DNA of 64,000 nt from NCBI RefSeq assembly GCF_014852585.1, contig NZ_JACVBX010000001.1, positions 496,001-560,000 on the forward strand, given 5' to 3'. The DNA comes from Pseudomonas sp. PDM18. Lineage in GTDB: Bacteria; Pseudomonadota; Gammaproteobacteria; Pseudomonadales; Pseudomonadaceae. Under the pieces are notes generated by a model. The model made no database searches and was not told the origin of the DNA. It saw nothing but the letters and a program-made list of their open reading frames with translations. Of the stretch, positions 1-6,793 are shown piece after piece (positions within the stretch are counted from its first letter, which is position 1; every line of letters begins with the position of its first letter). The translations under genes were made by a program, and so were the position numbers.

Positions 1-440
1 AGTCCGTCGCCCTGCTCTGTGCCGCCCTGATGCTTGGCAGCCCGCTGGCCAGTTTCGCCCAACCTGGCCCCGGCCCGGACAACGGCCCTAACCGGCACGA
101 AAACCGCAGGCCGCAGCAACCGCAGTACCAGCAGCACCAATCGCAACATGCGCCCCAGAGCAGTTACAACCAGCAGGCTCGCACCGGCCAGAACAACACT
201 CACGCCTATCGCAACCCGGACTTCCGCCCGCAGCCCGGCATGCCGGTGCCCCACCGCGACTGGCGCCGCGGCGTGGTCGTGGAGCCAAACTATCGCGGCG
301 ATCGCTACTGGGTCACTGACTGGCACGCTCGCCACCTGTACGCACCGCCGCGCGACCATCGCTGGCTGTACGTCAACGGCGACTACATCCTGGTCGCCAT
401 TGCAAGCGGCGTGATCGTCAACATCCTCAGCGGTTACTGA
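1..440 (+). CDS. RcnB-family periplasmic protein (5' end outside window)
   Basis: The reading frame is open from the window edge, so the true start is upstream; the first visible residues are the hydrophobic end of a signal peptide followed by a likely cleavage after ASFA. The middle is rich in Gln, Pro and His. The C-terminal half has the DWRRG...YRGDRYWVTDW...LYAPPRDHRWLYV...GDYILVAIASGVI pattern that I recognise as the RcnB family (the family of E. coli RcnB, a periplasmic protein that modulates nickel/cobalt efflux). The role here is inferred from family only. Ends with TGA just before the convergent gene at 447-881. Confidence 0.8.
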   Translation, partial: SVALLCAALMLGSPLASFAQPGPGPDNGPNRHENRRPQQPQYQQHQSQHAPQSSYNQQARTGQNNTHAYRNPDFRPQPGMPVPHRDWRRGVVVEPNYRGDRYWVTDWHARHLYAPPRDHRWLYVNGDYILVAIASGVIVNILSGY

Positions 441-446
441 TTCATT

Positions 447-881
447 TCAGGCGCTGTCGCTAACCATCGAGCCGCTGCCACTGCCGCCTCCCCGGCGGAT
501 CGCGTCGGCCAATGCCGCGGCGGTCTGCTGCATGGCCGCGCTGGTGCTGGCGATACGGCTCTGCAGCGCCATCAGTGCAGCGGTCCGCTCGGCGTCGGAG
601 GAGTAATGACGCTGCTGCGCCTCCGCCAACTCGCGCTGTTCCTCCTGCAATTGCCTCTGAAGCTCCTTCAGGCGCTTCTGCAACTGTTCGACGGTCGTGC
701 TGGCGCCTCCGGAACTACCGGAACTCTTGCTACTGGGCGCCACGCCGCCGGCTTGCAGGCGCGGGCTCTGGGCATTACTGCCGGTGTCTTCGCTGGCGGC
801 TCCAGCCGATGCGCCGGCATCGCTCCCCACGCGAAGCTGGGTGGCAAACGTCTGGATGGCGGGGGTAATGGAAAGGCTCAT
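447..881 (-). CDS. Hypothetical Ala/Ser-rich coiled-coil protein
   Basis: 144 residues from ATG 881 (MSLSITPAIQ...). I prefer this start to the upstream one at 956 because AAAGGAC lies 8 bases before it. Residues about 60-110 form a strong Gln/Glu/Arg heptad coiled coil (VEQLQKRLKELQRQLQEEQ), and the tail is Gly/Ser rich. No enzymatic motif. I do not recognise a named family; small FlxA-like coiled-coil proteins of pseudomonads look similar. Convergent with the RcnB-family gene, only 6 bases apart. Confidence 0.6.
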   Translation of the reverse strand: MSLSITPAIQTFATQLRVGSDAGASAGAASEDTGSNAQSPRLQAGGVAPSSKSSGSSGGASTTVEQLQKRLKELQRQLQEEQRELAEAQQRHYSSDAERTAALMALQSRIASTSAAMQQTAAALADAIRRGGGSGSGSMVSDSA

Positions 882-1006
882 GCCGGATGTCCTTTGTTCC
901 GGGAATTCAGCCGATCTATCGGCCACAGCGGGAAAATCTTGAAAGCTCCTTCGCACAGGCTGGCAAAGCTCCTAGGATAGGCGCCTTTATTTCCCAGCCT
1001 GTCGCC

Positions 1007-1489
1007 ATGGACAAGAAACGCGCCTACCAACTGATCCTCGCTCGCCTCGCCGAAGACCTGGAGATCGCCGTGCGCGCCGCGCAAACGGCCCACGAGACCG
1101 CGACCCACGAGGAGAACATTGCCGAAAACAAGTACGACACGCTCGGCCTGGAAGCGGCTTACCTCGCCGCCGGCCAGTCGCGCCGCGTGGAGGAGATCCG
1201 CCACGCCCTGGCGCTGTTCGAGAACCTGCAGCTACGCGACTTCGATGAAGAACAAGGCATCCAGACCAGCGCCCTCGTGCAACTGGTCAACGAGCAGGAC
1301 CAGCAGCGCTGGATCTTCCTCGGCCCGGACGGCGCCGGCCTCAAGGTGCAATTAGAAGGCAACGAAATCCTCGTCATCACTACCCGTGCCCCACTGGGCA
1401 GCGCCCTCCTTCATCGCCACCCCGGCGACGAAGTGGAAGTCGGCACCGGCAGCGCTCGTCAGCGCTACGAAATCCTCGACGCCCACTGA
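1007..1489 (+). CDS. GreA/GreB C-terminal-domain protein
   Basis: 160 residues starting at ATG 1007 (MDKKRAYQLI); the open frame extends further upstream but overlaps the divergent gene. The N-terminal 70 residues are helical and acidic/basic like a GreA coiled coil. The C-terminal half (ALVQLVNEQDQQRWIFLGPDGAG, then PLGSALLHRHPGDEVEVG) is the GreA/GreB C-terminal FKBP-like fold. Pseudomonads carry such a short Gre-like paralogue annotated as transcription elongation factor; RNA polymerase binding is inferred, not shown. Confidence 0.65.
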   Translation: MDKKRAYQLILARLAEDLEIAVRAAQTAHETATHEENIAENKYDTLGLEAAYLAAGQSRRVEEIRHALALFENLQLRDFDEEQGIQTSALVQLVNEQDQQRWIFLGPDGAGLKVQLEGNEILVITTRAPLGSALLHRHPGDEVEVGTGSARQRYEILDAH

Positions 1490-1632
1490 CAGGCCATGCG
1501 TCCGGCTGCCGCAAAGCAGTCGAGAGCATCGATGAAAAATCTGAGCGGAACAGACAATACCCGGCACGCCGGCTGACGCAGACTAAGCTTCAAGGCCACA
1601 CCCCATCCCTATCGGCCTCAAGGAGAAGCACC

Positions 1633-1980
1633 ATGCTGTTCAACTGGTCCGAATACGTCCCCGCCGTGAAGAAAGCCTTCGGCGCGCTGGGCAAGAAACA
1701 CCCGAAGATGATCGCCGCCTACCAGGCTCTGGAAGCTGCCGCCGCGGACGGCGACGCCCTGGACGCCAAGACCCGCGAACTGATCGCCATCGCTGTGGCC
1801 ATCACCACCCGCTGCGACGGGTGCATCGGCGTCCACGCCGAAGCCGCACGCAAGGCCGGCGCCACCGAGGCCGAGATCGCCCAGACCCTGGCCACCGCCA
1901 TTTCCCTCAATGCCGGCGCCGCCTACATCTACTCCCTGCGCGCCCTCGAAGCCTACGAGTCCGCCGCCGCTCCGAAGTAA
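1633..1980 (+). CDS. Carboxymuconolactone decarboxylase-family protein (AhpD-like)
   Basis: 115 residues, preceded by AAGGAG at good spacing. Contains the diagnostic CxxC plus His: RCDGCIGVHAEAARKAG at about residues 60-76, followed by the ATEAEIAQTL helix. Proteins of this size and motif are AhpD-like disulfide reductases or stress proteins rather than true decarboxylases. Single gene, likely cytoplasmic. The exact substrate cannot be told from sequence. Confidence 0.85.
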   Translation: MLFNWSEYVPAVKKAFGALGKKHPKMIAAYQALEAAAADGDALDAKTRELIAIAVAITTRCDGCIGVHAEAARKAGATEAEIAQTLATAISLNAGAAYIYSLRALEAYESAAAPK

Positions 1981-2080
1981 GTCATCGCCCGCGACGCCCT
2001 CAAGTGTCGCGGGCCTGCCCCTTTCCCTCCACGGCACATATGGGTTATCAGTGGCGCTCCACACATCTAAGCCTGCGCCA

Positions 2081-2449
2081 ATGCCACAGCCCACTCTCGG
2101 TTTCTGGAAATTCACTTTCGCCATCGCCGCCGGAATCTGGCTCGGCTGCCTGGCCGTCGCCGCGACCGCCTGGCTAATCTGGCCCGACCTCCCGCCCGCA
2201 GTCGTCTCCCGCCTCGCGCAACCACCCGCGGCAACTCCCACCAGTCCCCCGCCGCCGAACAGCAACGAAGAAATGTTCCAGCAGTATCTGCAACGCCAGC
2301 AGGCCATGCAGGAACAGCAGAATCGACAAGTGAAGAAATCGGAGCAGGAAAAGCGCTTCAGCAGCGCGCCGTGCCAATTCTGGCGGCAGCAGTACCAGGC
2401 GAATCCCACGCAGGGGAATCGAGAGAAGATGGATGGGTATTGCGGGTGA
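2081..2449 (+). CDS. Small single-pass membrane protein, hypothetical
   Basis: 122 residues from ATG 2081 (MPQPTLGFWK). The frame is open upstream but overlaps the previous gene with an unlike composition. One membrane helix at about residues 8-34 (FTFAIAAGIWLGCLAVAATAW...), a Pro-rich linker, then a Gln/Glu/Lys helix and a Cys pair (SSAPCQFWRQQ...DGYCG). No family recognised. Last chromosomal gene before the prophage on this side. Confidence 0.55.
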   Translation: MPQPTLGFWKFTFAIAAGIWLGCLAVAATAWLIWPDLPPAVVSRLAQPPAATPTSPPPPNSNEEMFQQYLQRQQAMQEQQNRQVKKSEQEKRFSSAPCQFWRQQYQANPTQGNREKMDGYCG

Positions 2450-2488
2450 TGGCGTACGGGATGGGATTTTCAGAGCGCAGAAAAGACA

Positions 2489-2521
2489 AAGCCCCTGAAA
2501 CTCTAAGAATTTCAGGGGCTT
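2489..2521 (-). terminator. Former tRNA-Ser terminator, now cut off from its gene
   Basis: Perfect 12-bp stem AAGCCCCTGAAA / TTTCAGGGGCTT with a 9-base loop; on the minus strand it is followed by TTTGTCTTTT. It lies 15 bases beyond the 3' tRNA remnant, so before phage insertion it would have ended tRNA-Ser transcription. Confidence 0.75.
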
Positions 2522-2535
2522 CAGCCATTGCAATA

Positions 2536-2599
2536 ATGGCGGAGAGATAGGGATTTGAACCCTAGGAACTGTTGCCAGTTCAACGGATTTCGAATCCGT
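2536..2599. repeat. attL: 64-bp 3' tRNA-Ser remnant
   Basis: Identical to 51978-52041. It contains the tRNA 3' end from the anticodon stem to CCA (minus strand) but diverges into TTTTACCC just where the 5' half of the tRNA would begin, so it is not a functional tRNA gene. Confidence 0.95.
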
Positions 2600-2690
2600 T
2601 TTTTACCCTTATTTTACGGGCTCTCCAGAATCGCGACCCAGCAATTACGGGGCATTCACGCATCTTCATTCATGACCATGATGCAACGTT

Positions 2691-2720
2691 TGGGGGATTC
2701 ATTCCCCCAGAATTCCCCCA
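2691..2720. repeat. Left-end integrase arm-type sites (TGGGGGAAT family)
   Basis: TGGGGGATT at 2691-2699, then ATTCCCCCA at 2701-2709 and 2712-2720. The same 9-mer occurs four times at the right end (51884-51933). Paired repeats near both att sites are what lambda-type integrases use as arm-binding sites; binding is inferred. Confidence 0.6.
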
Positions 2721-2771
2721 TCCCGCCCGTCCCGGGCAACCTCTTCCCTCCCCTTGATCGCTTCACGTAAG

Positions 2772-2787
2772 CTGTATATCCATACAG
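2772..2787 (+). promoter_or_regulatory. LexA (SOS) box
   Basis: CTGTATATCCATACAG fits the LexA consensus CTGTATATATATACAG with the required CTG-N10-CAG. It lies 18 bases before the first gene of a three-gene operon that ends in an SOS-associated SRAP peptidase. A TATATC -10-like element lies inside the box, with TTGATC 15 bases upstream of it. Confidence 0.8.
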
Positions 2788-2805
2788 CACAATTGGTATA
2801 CCGCA

Positions 2806-3177
2806 ATGCCGGTTCGCATCATCGTCTGCGGATCCGACCGCTACGAGAACCGAGACCATGTCCGCGTCGCTCTCGATCACGTCCATGAATTGCGAGACGT
2901 CCGGACGATAATCCTGACCAGTTCGCTCGGCGTCGCGCAGTTCGCACGAGCCTGGGCAAGGTATGCCCGTGCTGAAGTCATTGCCTGCAGCAGCGTCGCA
3001 GAAATGTTTCAGCACCAGCCCAACGGAGTCGTGGCCTTTCCTGGTGGCTCGCACACACGCGCGACGCTTTATGCAGCCGGTCGGGCCGGAATCCCTGTGT
3101 ACGTCGCTCCCCCGCATGGCGTGCTGCATGACGGCTATTGCGCGCTGATGCCGCCGCCCGGGTCCAATCAGCGATGA
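2806..3177 (+). CDS. DUF2493/SLOG-superfamily protein
   Basis: 123 residues. The N-terminal IIVCGSDRYENRD and the later VVAFPGGSHTRATLYAAGRAGIPVYV match the DUF2493 (YspA/cpYpsA-related SLOG) fold, a Rossmann-like nucleotide-ligand binding fold common in phages and plasmids. Function unproven; SLOG proteins are proposed to bind or process nucleotide-derived ligands. First gene of the LexA-box operon, overlapping the next gene by ATGA. Confidence 0.75.
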   Translation: MPVRIIVCGSDRYENRDHVRVALDHVHELRDVRTIILTSSLGVAQFARAWARYARAEVIACSSVAEMFQHQPNGVVAFPGGSHTRATLYAAGRAGIPVYVAPPHGVLHDGYCALMPPPGSNQR

Positions 3178-3851
3178 ACCCAGAACTGTCCCAGTGGCAC
3201 ACTAAGCTCAACAGCCGGTGTGACCTGATGTCTCATCCCGAAGAACACCGCCAGGCACTGACCGACGGTGCTCGGGGTCTGCTCGCCCGGGGTGTGATCA
3301 CTCCTGACGAATGGCTTGAGCTCTGCGACCTGGTCACTGGCGCCTACTCCTTCGCCATCGAGCAGCGCGCCGCCGAACTGTTCCACCAGTCATCCGCTTA
3401 CGAGGTCTTCGATTCCGACTGGAACAAGGTCGGTACGGTAACGCGGAGCGTTCTGCTGTTCAGCGGCGCAAGGTGGCCGCTGCTGATCCGGTACGGCGAC
3501 GAGGGGCTACTGCAAGCCTTTAGCGGCCCAGCATTCAACTGCCTATCAGCCACACTGCAAGGTCTAGCGCTGATGATGGAGAACGGACGGCGATTCACCC
3601 TGGTTGAGGTCGGCCGCTACCTGGATGGCGGAGTATTCGTCGAGGCGATCACCGATCCCGAGGACTTCCTGCTGGTGCTTCATGCCGCGGCGGCGGCGCG
3701 CGAGGACAGCGACCTGGCCAGAGCGCGACACCTCCAGCAGCGGGCGCGAGTGAGCCCATTCCGGGTCTGCCCTGCCTGCCGGGCCAACTTCGCCATTTTG
3801 GACGAATGTACCCGGTGCGCCGGGCTAGGCTTCATTCGGGTTACGGTTTGA
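3174..3851 (+). CDS. Hypothetical phage protein with C-terminal zinc ribbon
   Basis: 225 residues from ATG 3174, which overlaps the upstream stop as ATGA (a longer open frame from 3138 would overlap more). The body is helical without a motif I know. The C-terminus has CPACRANFAILDECTRCAGLGF, a CxxC...CxxC zinc-ribbon knuckle. Second gene of the SOS-controlled operon; DNA or RNA binding is only an inference. Confidence 0.7.
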   Translation: MNPELSQWHTKLNSRCDLMSHPEEHRQALTDGARGLLARGVITPDEWLELCDLVTGAYSFAIEQRAAELFHQSSAYEVFDSDWNKVGTVTRSVLLFSGARWPLLIRYGDEGLLQAFSGPAFNCLSATLQGLALMMENGRRFTLVEVGRYLDGGVFVEAITDPEDFLLVLHAAAAAREDSDLARARHLQQRARVSPFRVCPACRANFAILDECTRCAGLGFIRVTV

Positions 3852-3861
3852 GGGTCTGGGA

Positions 3862-4551
3862 ATGTGCGGGAGATACGTGACGCCAGAGGAAGCCGCTATG
3901 GAGCGGTACTGGCATATCGGGCGGGGGAACGCCGGGCGCTGGATTGATCGGGCTTACAACGTCGCGCCGACCAGTCAGGTGCCCATGGTGCTCCTGAACG
4001 AGAAGGGAGAGCAGGAAGTAGTGGCCGCCCGCTGGGGGCTGATCCCGTTCTGGTGGAAGAAGGACAAGTTGCCGCCGATGACCTTCAACGCACGGAGCGA
4101 AGAGGCACCAACGAAGCCAATGTGGAGGGACGCGATCAGGCGCAAGCGCTGCCTGATGCCGGCGGCGGGCTGGTACGAGTGGAACGAGAAGGAACCGGTC
4201 AAGAACAGTGCCGGCCGCGCCGTGAACCAGCCCTACTACCACCACGCCATAGACAACGGCGTGCTAGCGATCGCCGGCATTTGGTCGACCTGGACGCCGC
4301 CGGATGGTGAACCGCTCACGTCATGCGCGCTGCTGACCAAGGAGGCTGAGGGCCTGGTTGCCGCCGTGCACCATCGGATGCCTGTGATCCTGACGCCGGA
4401 ACAGTGGGCGACCTGGTTGTCGCCGGAGACCTCGCTCGAGCAGGCGTATGACACCATCGCCCTCGCCCGTCAGGACTTCGAGGCCTACCGGATATCAACG
4501 GCGGTGGGCAGCGTCAGGAACCAGGGCGCGCAGCTGATCAAACCCCTTTAG
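3862..4551 (+). CDS. SOS response-associated peptidase, SRAP/YedK (HMCES) family
   Basis: 229 residues. All catalytic features of the SRAP fold are visible: Cys2 right after the initiator (MCGRYVTPEE), NARSE with Asn76, GWYEW with Glu106, and HHRMP with His170/171. The family forms covalent crosslinks with abasic sites in single-stranded DNA through Cys2, shielding them. Third gene downstream of the LexA box, which fits DNA-damage induction. Rare as a lysogenic cargo at an att-proximal position. Confidence 0.92.
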   Translation: MCGRYVTPEEAAMERYWHIGRGNAGRWIDRAYNVAPTSQVPMVLLNEKGEQEVVAARWGLIPFWWKKDKLPPMTFNARSEEAPTKPMWRDAIRRKRCLMPAAGWYEWNEKEPVKNSAGRAVNQPYYHHAIDNGVLAIAGIWSTWTPPDGEPLTSCALLTKEAEGLVAAVHHRMPVILTPEQWATWLSPETSLEQAYDTIALARQDFEAYRISTAVGSVRNQGAQLIKPL

Positions 4552-4552
4552 A

Positions 4553-4813
4553 TCAACGACGGTTGTACTCGTCGATGACGCCCTGACGCAGATCTTCACC
4601 ACCTTGCTGATAAGCACCGTCTACAAGCCGGCGAACCTCATCAGCGGAATAGCTTTGTCCCGACGATCCGGAGCCACTGTATTTCGCCCGCCGGGCCTTC
4701 TCAGCTCTCTCGCGGCGCTTCTGTGGCTCGTTCATGACATCCAGCACCCAAAGGGCGCCTGAACCGATTTTCGCCAGCCAGCCTTTTGATGCGACAACCT
4801 TGCCCTTGCTCAC
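4553..4813 (-). CDS. Hypothetical phage protein
   Basis: 86 residues from a GTG start with GAGGGAG upstream. Lys/Arg-rich N-terminal half (MNEPQKRRERAEKARRAKY), Ser/Gly linker, then an acidic helix (ADEVRRLVDGAYQQGGEDL). No known family. Its stop abuts the SRAP gene end (convergent). Confidence 0.5.
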   Translation of the reverse strand: MSKGKVVASKGWLAKIGSGALWVLDVMNEPQKRRERAEKARRAKYSGSGSSGQSYSADEVRRLVDGAYQQGGEDLRQGVIDEYNRR

Positions 4814-4879
4814 TGTGGAACTCCCTCTCTGAAACTATCTGTGCCAGCACGCTATCACGAAGTTGCCGGCAAGTCGGGC

Positions 4880-5140
4880 TCACTCGTACTTGGCAATTCC
4901 GCGACCGATGGGGCGCCACTCTTCTTGCGGAGCGCTTGCGGTCAGAAGGGCGAACATCTCAACCTCCTGCCCTTCCTTCGGCTCGGCCGGCGAAAGCGCG
5001 GCGTGGCGGCCAGCCTGAAGCCCTTTGAACATCTCGGAGTTGGCGGCGACGTGGAAGTCCCAGACGCCGTACTGGCCGGACTTGGTGACCAAGCGCTCCA
5101 GTTGAAGGCGGGTCCCGCCATTCACTTTGATTTTCAGCAT
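4880..5140 (-). CDS. Hypothetical phage protein
   Basis: 86 residues with a strong AGGAGG five bases before ATG 5140. Beta-rich composition (LKIKVNGGTRLQLERLV, VWDFHVAANSEMFKGLQAG), ends IGRGIAKYE. No family recognised. Divergent from the GrlR-family gene. Confidence 0.6.
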   Translation of the reverse strand: MLKIKVNGGTRLQLERLVTKSGQYGVWDFHVAANSEMFKGLQAGRHAALSPAEPKEGQEVEMFALLTASAPQEEWRPIGRGIAKYE

Positions 5141-5228
5141 GCCGACCTCCTGTGATCAAGGCGGCGATCATAACCGAAGCGGCGTCGTCGACTATGATCT
5201 AAGCGCCACACACCAAAGGAGCCACAAC

Positions 5229-5564
5229 ATGTCACAAGGAATCTTCCACGTTCAGTTTCGATCAAGCATTGGCGATCACGGAGACGGTCTAGTAGTAATC
5301 ACTGATGGACACGTCAACGGTGGAGACGCTCACTTCCTCTACCAAGGCATTATCCCAGCGGCTACGGGTGAAGTCTCAGCCCGGCTCACCGTTTCGAAAT
5401 GGCGAGGAGGAAACACATCCGTGGTGAAGATCGACAACTACGCGCTGGACGTGAAAGGCCACGTTGATTACGAGAACGGAACTCTGAATTTGAACGGTAC
5501 CGTGGTCGGTCACTCCAACCTCACCATTGGCATTGAAGGCAGGAAGGTTGCCAACACGGTCTAA
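5229..5564 (+). CDS. GrlR-family regulatory protein
   Basis: 111 residues from ATG 5229 with AAGGAG upstream. The signature GIFHVQFRSS, GDGLVVITDGHVNGGD, YQGII, YALDVKGHV and GTVVGHSNLTI follows GrlR, the beta-barrel protein that in enterohaemorrhagic E. coli binds the activator GrlA and represses type III secretion genes. No GrlA partner is in the window, so the target is unknown; a lysogenic-conversion gene is the simplest reading. Monocistronic, + strand, against the late operon. Confidence 0.75.
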   Translation: MSQGIFHVQFRSSIGDHGDGLVVITDGHVNGGDAHFLYQGIIPAATGEVSARLTVSKWRGGNTSVVKIDNYALDVKGHVDYENGTLNLNGTVVGHSNLTIGIEGRKVANTV

Positions 5565-5572
5565 TCACTGTC

Positions 5573-5593
5573 GCCGGGTGTGATCCACCCGGC
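5573..5593. terminator. Hairpin between convergent GrlR-like gene and Rz1
   Basis: GCCGGGTG tgatc CACCCGGC, perfect 8-bp stem between two convergent genes; no long T-run on either side. Confidence 0.5.
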
Positions 5594-5599
5594 ATCCTC

Positions 5600-5857
5600 T
5601 CAGCGGCAGGCCTGGACCGCCGCGACCAACTGCAGCTCGTAGCCCTTCCGCTGCTCCAGCTCGGCCAGCAGCGCACGCACCTTGGTCTGTAGGCTGTCGC
5701 CCTTCTGCAGCGATGCCGTTGCCCAGGACGGCACCTCGACTGCTGGCGCCCGGCACGGGACCACCACCGGAACCTCCACGCGCACCGTGCGCGGCTCAGG
5801 CTCGGCCTGGCCAGCGCATCCCGCCAGCGCGACAACCAACACCAGAAGCCACTTCAT
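5600..5857 (-). CDS. Rz1-like outer-membrane spanin lipoprotein
   Basis: 85 residues. Begins with a lipoprotein signal MKWLLVLVVALAGC, lipobox LAGC with the lipid-acceptor Cys14, then a Pro-rich stretch and a helix ending in Cys. The ATG overlaps the Rz stop as ATGA, the usual tight coupling of i-spanin and o-spanin. Spanins fuse inner and outer membranes at the last step of lysis. Confidence 0.8.
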   Translation of the reverse strand: MKWLLVLVVALAGCAGQAEPEPRTVRVEVPVVVPCRAPAVEVPSWATASLQKGDSLQTKVRALLAELEQRKGYELQLVAAVQACR

Positions 5858-6225
5858 AGACCCAACTCCTTGTCGATCAGCGCCTCGGCCACGGCGGCCG
5901 GGTCGCCCTCGGCGCGCTCCTGCTGCAGCCGCTGGGCGGCGGCGTAGTGCTGGCCGGCTTGCTGCTGGGCGGCGGCGACCGCCTGGGCCGCCTTCGCCTG
6001 CCGCTGCTCGGCCTGGTTGGCCAGCTCGCCAAGCTTGGCCCCCTGCTCGGTGACCAGCGCCAGCACATTGTCGCGCGCCGCAGTGCACGCCGTTAGCTTT
6101 TCGCCCTGGTCCTTGAGTTGCGGGGCGTATTGCTCAGAACTGAGCCATACCCCGCCGGCGGCGCCGATCCCGATCAGAAGTGCCGCGGCGAGCGCCAGCG
6201 CTGCTGCCTTCCACCCGCCAGTCAC
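5854..6225 (-). CDS. Rz-like inner-membrane spanin
   Basis: 123 residues from GTG 6225, which overlaps the upstream stop (GTGA). One N-terminal membrane helix (AALALAAALLIGIGAAGGVW, residues ~6-25) followed by a long Ala/Gln/Glu coiled coil in the periplasm. Partner of the overlapping Rz1-like lipoprotein. Placed directly after the lysozyme-like gene as in classical lysis cassettes. Confidence 0.75.
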   Translation of the reverse strand: MTGGWKAAALALAAALLIGIGAAGGVWLSSEQYAPQLKDQGEKLTACTAARDNVLALVTEQGAKLGELANQAEQRQAKAAQAVAAAQQQAGQHYAAAQRLQQERAEGDPAAVAEALIDKELGL

Positions 6226-6737
6226 TGGACAACCTCCAGCGCCGCGGCGTAGTTCGCCGCCCACTTCTTCCGCAGGGCTGCGCGTTGCGCTGCATCGCCT
6301 CGGGTGTAAGCCCCTGGCCTCCAGGTGCGGAGGTACAGATCCCAGGCGCCGGACTCATCTCCAAGCTCCGGCAGGCGTGCCGGGTCGGTGTACAGCAGCA
6401 AGCGCGCCAGGCCGGCAGCGAGGATGTCGTCACGCTCGATGGCCACCCATATCTCTGGCGCGGCCGGCACTACGCCACGACCTACGCACAGGCCTACAGC
6501 GAGATCGCGCACGCCTTGGATGCGGTAGTTCAGTAGGCCAGTGATCATGCCGCCGCCCTGCTCCGCCTGCCAGAGCGAGCGGGCCGGGCCAGTCGGCCAC
6601 TGTCGGCGCCGCTGGTCCGGGTCTTCCTGGCGCGTGATCGCCAGCAGCATGACGACAGCCTGCGGGCTTTCCATTCTCGCAGGCAGCAGCAACAGCGCCG
6701 GCTCGATGATCGAGCGGCGTATCTCTCGCAGATTCAT
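6222..6737 (-). CDS. Putative endolysin (lysozyme-like fold)
   Basis: 171 residues. The region LLAITRQEDPDQRRRQ...GPARSLWQAEQGGGM at about 32-65 resembles the SLT/lysozyme pattern of a catalytic Glu (E38 region) followed by a G-P-x-x-x-W-Q element; similar proteins precede spanins in other Pseudomonas and Burkholderia phages. No transmembrane segment or signal. Position before Rz supports a lysis role, but the enzyme class is inferred from a short motif. The alternative is an uncharacterised structural protein. Confidence 0.5.
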   Translation of the reverse strand: MNLREIRRSIIEPALLLLPARMESPQAVVMLLAITRQEDPDQRRRQWPTGPARSLWQAEQGGGMITGLLNYRIQGVRDLAVGLCVGRGVVPAAPEIWVAIERDDILAAGLARLLLYTDPARLPELGDESGAWDLYLRTWRPGAYTRGDAAQRAALRKKWAANYAAALEVVQ

Positions 6738-6773
6738 AGGGGCTCCAGAAACGAAAAAACCCGCTGATGCGGG
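6738..6773 (-). terminator. Terminator plus ribosome-site unit, copy 1
   Basis: On the minus strand CCCGC ATCA GCGGG then TTTTTTCG and TTCTGGAGC just before the lysozyme-like ATG. One of four alike units in the late operon (others at 10503, 15755, 26975). Confidence 0.65.
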
Positions 6774-6793
6774 CGGGGTGATGGCGCTGGCGG

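Noticed and set aside
2536..2599. Second tRNA-Ser gene at the left prophage end
   Set aside because: Only the 3' 63 bases are present; 5' acceptor and D arm are missing, so it is an att remnant.
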